64,000 nucleotides of DNA from Duganella phyllosphaerae (GTDB lineage Bacteria; Pseudomonadota; Gammaproteobacteria; Burkholderiales; Burkholderiaceae_D): assembly GCF_001758785.1 (NCBI RefSeq), contig NZ_LROM01000077.1, forward strand, positions 62,001 through 126,000, written 5' to 3'. This document shows, in pieces, positions 59,734-64,000 of the stretch. Position 1 is the first letter of the stretch. Each line of letters opens with the position of its first letter. The position numbers were made by a program, and so were the translations under genes. The notes beneath the pieces were generated by a model. The model made no database searches and was not told the DNA's origin. It saw only the letters and a program-made list of their open reading frames with translations.

Positions 59734-62049
59734 ATGACTTATCTATCTAAAGCCCTCACGACCAAGCGTATTCTTGGCCCTTCCAGGCGCCGCCTGGCCC
59801 TGTTAGCCATTCCTGCCGCGATCCAGCTGCTGCTCGCCCCGTCCGCGTATGCCGATGACTCTTCCGCCGCCGATGCTGGCGTGGTGGCGCGCGTGACCGT
59901 CGCGGGCGGCCGCGTAGCGCGCGCCGATGAGACGACCGATGATCCGCAGCGCGCACCCACTTCGTCGTATCGCGTCACCGGCGACCGGCTCGATGAACAG
60001 AAACTGACCTCGCTGGAAGACTTGCAGCAGCTGGTGCCCGGCCTGGTGATCCAGAGCACCGATCCGTCGGACACCCAGATCAGCATCCGTGGCGTGGGCG
60101 ACGGCGGCGGCCAGGCCAGCGGCGACGCCAATATCGGCATGCCGAGCAGCGTGGCGATCTACGTCGATAATGTGTACCTGGCGCGTGCCGGCATGCTGGG
60201 CAACGGCCTGGGCGACATCGCCTACGCCGAAGTGCTGAGCGGCGCCCAGGGCACTGCGTTCGGCGCCAACGCCACCGGCGGCGTACTGAATATCCATACC
60301 CGCGCGCCGTCTTCCACGCCCGAGGCTTCGACGTCGTTCTCGGTGGGTCAGAACGGCTACCGGCGTTTTCGCGCCATGGTCTCCGGTGCCTTGTCCGACC
60401 ACTGGGCCGGGCGGCTGAACACCGTCTACAGCAATAACGACGGCCCGGTCACCAACCTGCGCAACGGCCACAAGCTCGGCGGCGGTTCGAGTTCCGGCCT
60501 GCGCGCGCAGGCGCTGTATACCCGCGGGGCTGCGTTCAGCCTGCGCCTGTCGGCCGACTACAGCATCAGCAGCAGCGCGCCCACGCCGGTACTGCTGGCC
60601 ACCAATGTGTTCAGCGGTACCGACGGTTACGTCACCCGTTCGCGCCAGATCGGCAACAACATCGTATTCGGCCCCAACGTCGATCTCGACGACGAGAACA
60701 GCATCCACGTCAAGCAGGGTGGCCTGTCGGCGGTGGCGCAGTGGCAGTTCGACAGCGGCTACAAGCTGCGCTCGGTGTCGTCGGTGCGCTCGTTCCGGTC
60801 CGAGCCGAACATGGCCGACGGCTTCAGTGTCAACATCTATAACAACACCGGCACGGCGGTACGCGATCGCACCTGGTCGCAGGAGTTGCGTCTCGATTCG
60901 CCACTGGGCGAGCACTTCGATTACGCGCTGGGCTTGACCTATCTGGGCCAGAACATGGAGTCGGTGGCGCATACGCGCTATGGTCCCGGTCCGCTGCCGG
61001 GCATTTACCTGGGCTCCGCCACCTACAACAATCTCGACGTCATCCGCCTCGGTACGTTGCGGGACCGCATGGCGTCGCCCCACGCGCAGGGCACCTGGCA
61101 CATCGCGCCGGACTGGGACCTGACCGGCGGCGTGCGGGTCAACTACCAGGAGAGGGGCGGTCAGTTCGTGCGGTTCAACCGGGTGGCTTTCAATTCCGGC
61201 TACCTGAAGGAATATCACACGCTGCCGTCCGGCACGCTGGTGCTCAGGCATACGTTGAACCACGACTGGAGCAGCTACCTGGCCGCGTCGTACGGCGAAA
61301 AATCGGGCGGCCTGAATATTTCGGCCGGCGCGGCGCGCCAGGCGGGGCTTGACTCGCTCTACGTCAAGCCGGAGAAAACCCGCACCGTGGAACTGGGCGT
61401 GAAGGGCGCTTTGTGGCGCGACCGGATCTCGCTCAAGGCCGACATCTTCCAGACCGAGATCAGCGATTTTCAAACCCAGGGCTACAACCCGGAAGACCAG
61501 CAAACCTACCTGATGAACGCCGGCAGCTTCCGTTCACGCGGGTTCGAGGCCACCGTGCACACGGCGTTTACCCGCAACTTCACGGTCGACCTGGCTGGCG
61601 TCTACAACGACGCGCGCTATCTCGATTACCGCAACGCGCGCTGCGCGCCCGAGGTGACGTTGTCGCCACGGCCACCGGCATCGTGCGACCTGACCGGCGC
61701 GCGCGTGTTCAACGCGCCCAAGGTGACCTGGAATGCCAGCGCGCGCTATGGATGGCGCACCGATGGCGGTTTCGACAACTTCGTCAGCGCCCGCTACGCC
61801 TACCGCGGCGCCATGTTCGGCACCGTCGATAACTCGGCGCTCACCCGGGTGAGTAGTTACGGCCTGGCCTCGTTTTCGGCTGGCACCGGTGGTAAGCTGG
61901 CGCGCGGTGACTGGAGCGCATCGCTCTGGATCAACAACGCCTTCGACAAGCAATACTACCGGCGCGTGGGCGCCGGCGATTACGGCACGGTCTGGGGCTG
62001 GCTGGGCGAAGCGCGCACGGTTGGCGCAACGCTGACTTACAAATACTAG
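59734..62049 (+). CDS. TonB-dependent outer-membrane receptor
   Basis: The 771-residue protein has a signal region ending about AYA at residue 41, a plug domain (about 60-200; SLEDLQQLVPGLVIQSTDPSDTQISIRGVG, IYVDNVYLARAG, AEVLSGAQGTAFGANATGGVLNI) and a long 22-strand-type beta barrel ending LTYKY. VTVAGGR near residues 54-60 may serve as the TonB box. No N-terminal STN signalling domain is present. The next gene, 16 bases downstream, encodes a Tat-exported lyase-like enzyme, so the receptor probably imports oligosaccharides (inference). The ribosome site is weak. Confidence 0.92.
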   Translation: MTYLSKALTTKRILGPSRRRLALLAIPAAIQLLLAPSAYADDSSAADAGVVARVTVAGGRVARADETTDDPQRAPTSSYRVTGDRLDEQKLTSLEDLQQLVPGLVIQSTDPSDTQISIRGVGDGGGQASGDANIGMPSSVAIYVDNVYLARAGMLGNGLGDIAYAEVLSGAQGTAFGANATGGVLNIHTRAPSSTPEASTSFSVGQNGYRRFRAMVSGALSDHWAGRLNTVYSNNDGPVTNLRNGHKLGGGSSSGLRAQALYTRGAAFSLRLSADYSISSSAPTPVLLATNVFSGTDGYVTRSRQIGNNIVFGPNVDLDDENSIHVKQGGLSAVAQWQFDSGYKLRSVSSVRSFRSEPNMADGFSVNIYNNTGTAVRDRTWSQELRLDSPLGEHFDYALGLTYLGQNMESVAHTRYGPGPLPGIYLGSATYNNLDVIRLGTLRDRMASPHAQGTWHIAPDWDLTGGVRVNYQERGGQFVRFNRVAFNSGYLKEYHTLPSGTLVLRHTLNHDWSSYLAASYGEKSGGLNISAGAARQAGLDSLYVKPEKTRTVELGVKGALWRDRISLKADIFQTEISDFQTQGYNPEDQQTYLMNAGSFRSRGFEATVHTAFTRNFTVDLAGVYNDARYLDYRNARCAPEVTLSPRPPASCDLTGARVFNAPKVTWNASARYGWRTDGGFDNFVSARYAYRGAMFGTVDNSALTRVSSYGLASFSAGTGGKLARGDWSASLWINNAFDKQYYRRVGAGDYGTVWGWLGEARTVGATLTYKY

Positions 62050-62065
62050 GTAACGGAAGACAGGC

Positions 62066-64000
62066 ATGAGTGCATCATTCGAACGTCGTCAATTCATCAA
62101 ACTGGCATCGTTGCTGACCGGGGGCGCCGCAGCGCTCACCCAGGCCTCCGGCGTCGTTGCTGCTACCGGCACTGCCCCGGCACCGGCTACCGCGGGCCGC
62201 GCCGGGCCGCCGCAATTGGGCGAGACGCCGATGCAATGGCTCGAAGGCCGGCCTGCCAGTTTTGCCGGCGCCACCTGGGGCGTGCCGTGGCCGCAGGGCC
62301 GCGTTCCGCGCGACGCCGGTTTCGAATTGCGCGGCGCCGGCAGTGGCGCGGCTACTCAGCCGGTGCAATCGTGGCCGCTCGCGTACTGGCCCGATGGCTC
62401 GCTCAAATGGTCGGCCCATGCGCTGCCGCCCGATGCAAAAGGTGGATTGCCGCAGGCCGGCTACAGCCTGCATCCGCTGGTCGGCGAAGCCGCCAGCGCA
62501 GCAAAGCAGGGGGCACCGCTGGCCAAAGATAATGGCAGTGCGATCGAGATCGACACCGGCGTGCTGCAATGTTCGCTGCCGCGTTCCGGTGCGGTGCTGG
62601 TGACGGCCATGAAACGTGGCGGCAAGCAGCTGCTGCGCGACGGCCGCCTGGTGCTGCTGGTCGATGGCGCGCTCGATGACGAAACCCGGGGTGCCAGTCG
62701 CCGCGCTTACGATGGCGCCATCGACAAGGTGACGCTGGAGCAGAACGGCGCCCAGCGCGTGGTGCTGCGCATCGACGGCAGTCATCGTCACGCCGACGGC
62801 GCCACCTTGCTGCCGTTCGTGGTGCGCATGTACTTCTACAAGAATTCCGACGCGGTGCGGCTGGTGCACACGCTGGTGTACGACGCCGATCCCGCCAAGT
62901 CCTATATCCGTGGCGTGGGCCTGCGCTTCGGCGTGCCGCTGGCGGCCGAACTGTACGACCGCCATATCCGCTTCGTGGGCGATAACGGTGGCGTGTTCGC
63001 CGAAGCCGTCAAGGGCCTGACCGGCCTGCGCCGTGATTCCGGCGCCGCCGTCTACGACGCGCAACTGAACGGCCGCGCGGTGCCGCTGGCGCAGCTGGGC
63101 GCGCAGGTAAAGAAGGGGCTGCAATACATACCGGCGTTCGGCAGCTACTCGCTGCTGCAATCGCATTCGGACGGTTTTTCGATCAGCAAGCGCACCAGCG
63201 CCGGCCATGGCTGGATTCACGCCGCCAGCGGCGCGCGCGCCTCCGGCACCGCCTACGTGGGCGCACCCGATGGCGGCGTGGCTTTCGGCGTGCGCAATTT
63301 CTGGCAGAGCTATCCGGGCCAGATCGACATCCACGGCGCCGAGACCGCGCAGGCGACGGTCACCATGTGGCTGTGGGCGCCCAACGCCCCGGCCATGGAC
63401 CTGCGCTTCTATCACGACGGCATGGGCGAGGACACCCACGAGAAGCAGCGCGACGCGCTTGACATCACCTACGAGGATTACGAGCAGGGCTTCGGCACGC
63501 CGCTGGGCGTGGCCCGCACCAGCGAGCTGCAATGGCAGCTCCTCGCTGCCACGCCGCTGGCCGACGACCTGGTGGCGATCAGCCGCCGTATCCAGTCGCC
63601 GCCGCAACTGGTGACCAGCTCCGAGCGCATCTACCAGGCCGGTGTGTTCAGCGATTACTGGAGTCCGGCGGCTGCCCAACCGAACGCCGCCCAGGCAAAA
63701 CTGGAAAAGCAGCTGGCCTGGGGCTTCGACTTCTACCGCAACCAGGTCGAAGACCGCAAGTGGTACGGTTTCTGGGACTTCGGCGACGTCATGCACACCT
63801 ACGACAACCAGCGCCACGTGTGGCGCTACGATGTCGGCGGCTTTGCCTGGGACAACTCGGAGCTGAGCACCGACATCTGGCTGTGGCACTACTTCCTGCA
63901 CACGGGCCGCGCCGACGTCTTCCGCATGGCCGAAGCGATGACGCGCCACACCGGCGAAGTCGATGTCCACCATATCGGCCCGTTCGCGCCGCTCGGTTCG
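62066..64000 (+). CDS. Tat-exported exo-rhamnogalacturonan lyase family protein (PcRGLX/YetA-like), cut by window end
   Basis: The frame is open from ATG 62066 to the right edge, giving 645 visible residues and no stop. A twin-arginine signal, RRQFIKLAS near residues 7-15, precedes an Ala-rich hydrophobic segment, so the enzyme is exported folded. SFAGATWGVPWPQGRV and WPLAYWPDGSLKWSAHAL match the N-terminal barrel of PcRGLX/YetA-like proteins, and the later WYGFWDFGDVMHTYDNQRHVWRYD and WDNSELSTDIWLWHYFLHTGR fit the alpha/alpha-barrel catalytic domain. The family name implies action on the rhamnogalacturonan part of pectin, but activity is unproven here. It follows the TonB receptor by 16 bases. 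Confidence 0.82.
   Translation, partial: MSASFERRQFIKLASLLTGGAAALTQASGVVAATGTAPAPATAGRAGPPQLGETPMQWLEGRPASFAGATWGVPWPQGRVPRDAGFELRGAGSGAATQPVQSWPLAYWPDGSLKWSAHALPPDAKGGLPQAGYSLHPLVGEAASAAKQGAPLAKDNGSAIEIDTGVLQCSLPRSGAVLVTAMKRGGKQLLRDGRLVLLVDGALDDETRGASRRAYDGAIDKVTLEQNGAQRVVLRIDGSHRHADGATLLPFVVRMYFYKNSDAVRLVHTLVYDADPAKSYIRGVGLRFGVPLAAELYDRHIRFVGDNGGVFAEAVKGLTGLRRDSGAAVYDAQLNGRAVPLAQLGAQVKKGLQYIPAFGSYSLLQSHSDGFSISKRTSAGHGWIHAASGARASGTAYVGAPDGGVAFGVRNFWQSYPGQIDIHGAETAQATVTMWLWAPNAPAMDLRFYHDGMGEDTHEKQRDALDITYEDYEQGFGTPLGVARTSELQWQLLAATPLADDLVAISRRIQSPPQLVTSSERIYQAGVFSDYWSPAAAQPNAAQAKLEKQLAWGFDFYRNQVEDRKWYGFWDFGDVMHTYDNQRHVWRYDVGGFAWDNSELSTDIWLWHYFLHTGRADVFRMAEAMTRHTGEVDVHHIGPFAPLGS

Noticed and set aside
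62075..63973. About 630-codon open frame opposite the lyase-like gene
   Set aside because: A shadow of the plus-strand gene, which has a Tat signal and family motifs and is open to the window edge.

Overview
The window looks like a chromosomal segment of a high-GC betaproteobacterium of the family Oxalobacteraceae (Massilia/Duganella/Janthinobacterium type). This is inferred from gene families and gene order: tig-clpP-clpX-lon-hupB-ppiD, hpnCDE squalene genes, thrC-moeA-moaD, and many c-di-GMP and two-component proteins. No phage, insertion sequence, CRISPR array or plasmid gene was recognised. It is mostly core chromosome with accessory transport and signalling genes.

Layout. 1-8.4 kb: end of L-serine dehydratase, a GGDEF-EAL protein, threonine synthase overlapping moeA and moaD, a small membrane protein and a flavoprotein. 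8.4-13.2 kb (minus strand): a GIN-domain protein with a membrane partner, then hpnC-hpnD-hpnE, which make squalene from farnesyl diphosphate. 13.3-17.6 kb: a two-gene RND efflux operon. 17.6-27.3 kb: protein quality control, with tRNA-Leu and trigger factor, ClpP, ClpX, Lon, HU, tRNA-Val, tRNA-Asp and PpiD, separated by clear terminators. 27.4-32.6 kb: selenouridine synthase and TesA-like esterase, divergent from a YbbA-type ATPase, an S41-like protein and a chromate transporter. 32.8-41.9 kb: Nnr metabolite repair, 5-oxoprolinase overlapping a soluble hybrid histidine kinase, and a convergent receiver-TPR protein with Glu at the phospho-acceptor position. 42.2-46.2 kb: purL. 46.5-51.1 kb (minus): an apparent selO-msrB-yciB-bolA run and two tandem periplasmic parvulins. 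51.4-64 kb: a chemoreceptor, a CdaR regulator divergent from an MFS sugar-acid transporter and glycerate kinase, a membrane hybrid kinase, a TonB-dependent receptor and a Tat-exported exo-rhamnogalacturonan-lyase-like enzyme cut by the window end.

How parts work together. The right end reads like plant cell-wall (pectin) use: outer-membrane uptake, an exported lyase-like enzyme, sugar-acid import and glycerate phosphorylation, with sensor proteins between them. This is inference. Two small repeat families lie between genes: five paired inverted repeats carrying a CGTCAT..CCCGC..GCGGG..ATCCAT core that resembles neisserial dRS3, and two palindromes built on GGGTCGGACCC. The best candidates for something undescribed are the oxoprolinase/hybrid-kinase/receiver-TPR locus, the GIN-domain pair, the hairpin leader before tRNA-Leu-tig and the TonB receptor/lyase pair. 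No single spectacular new system is evident.
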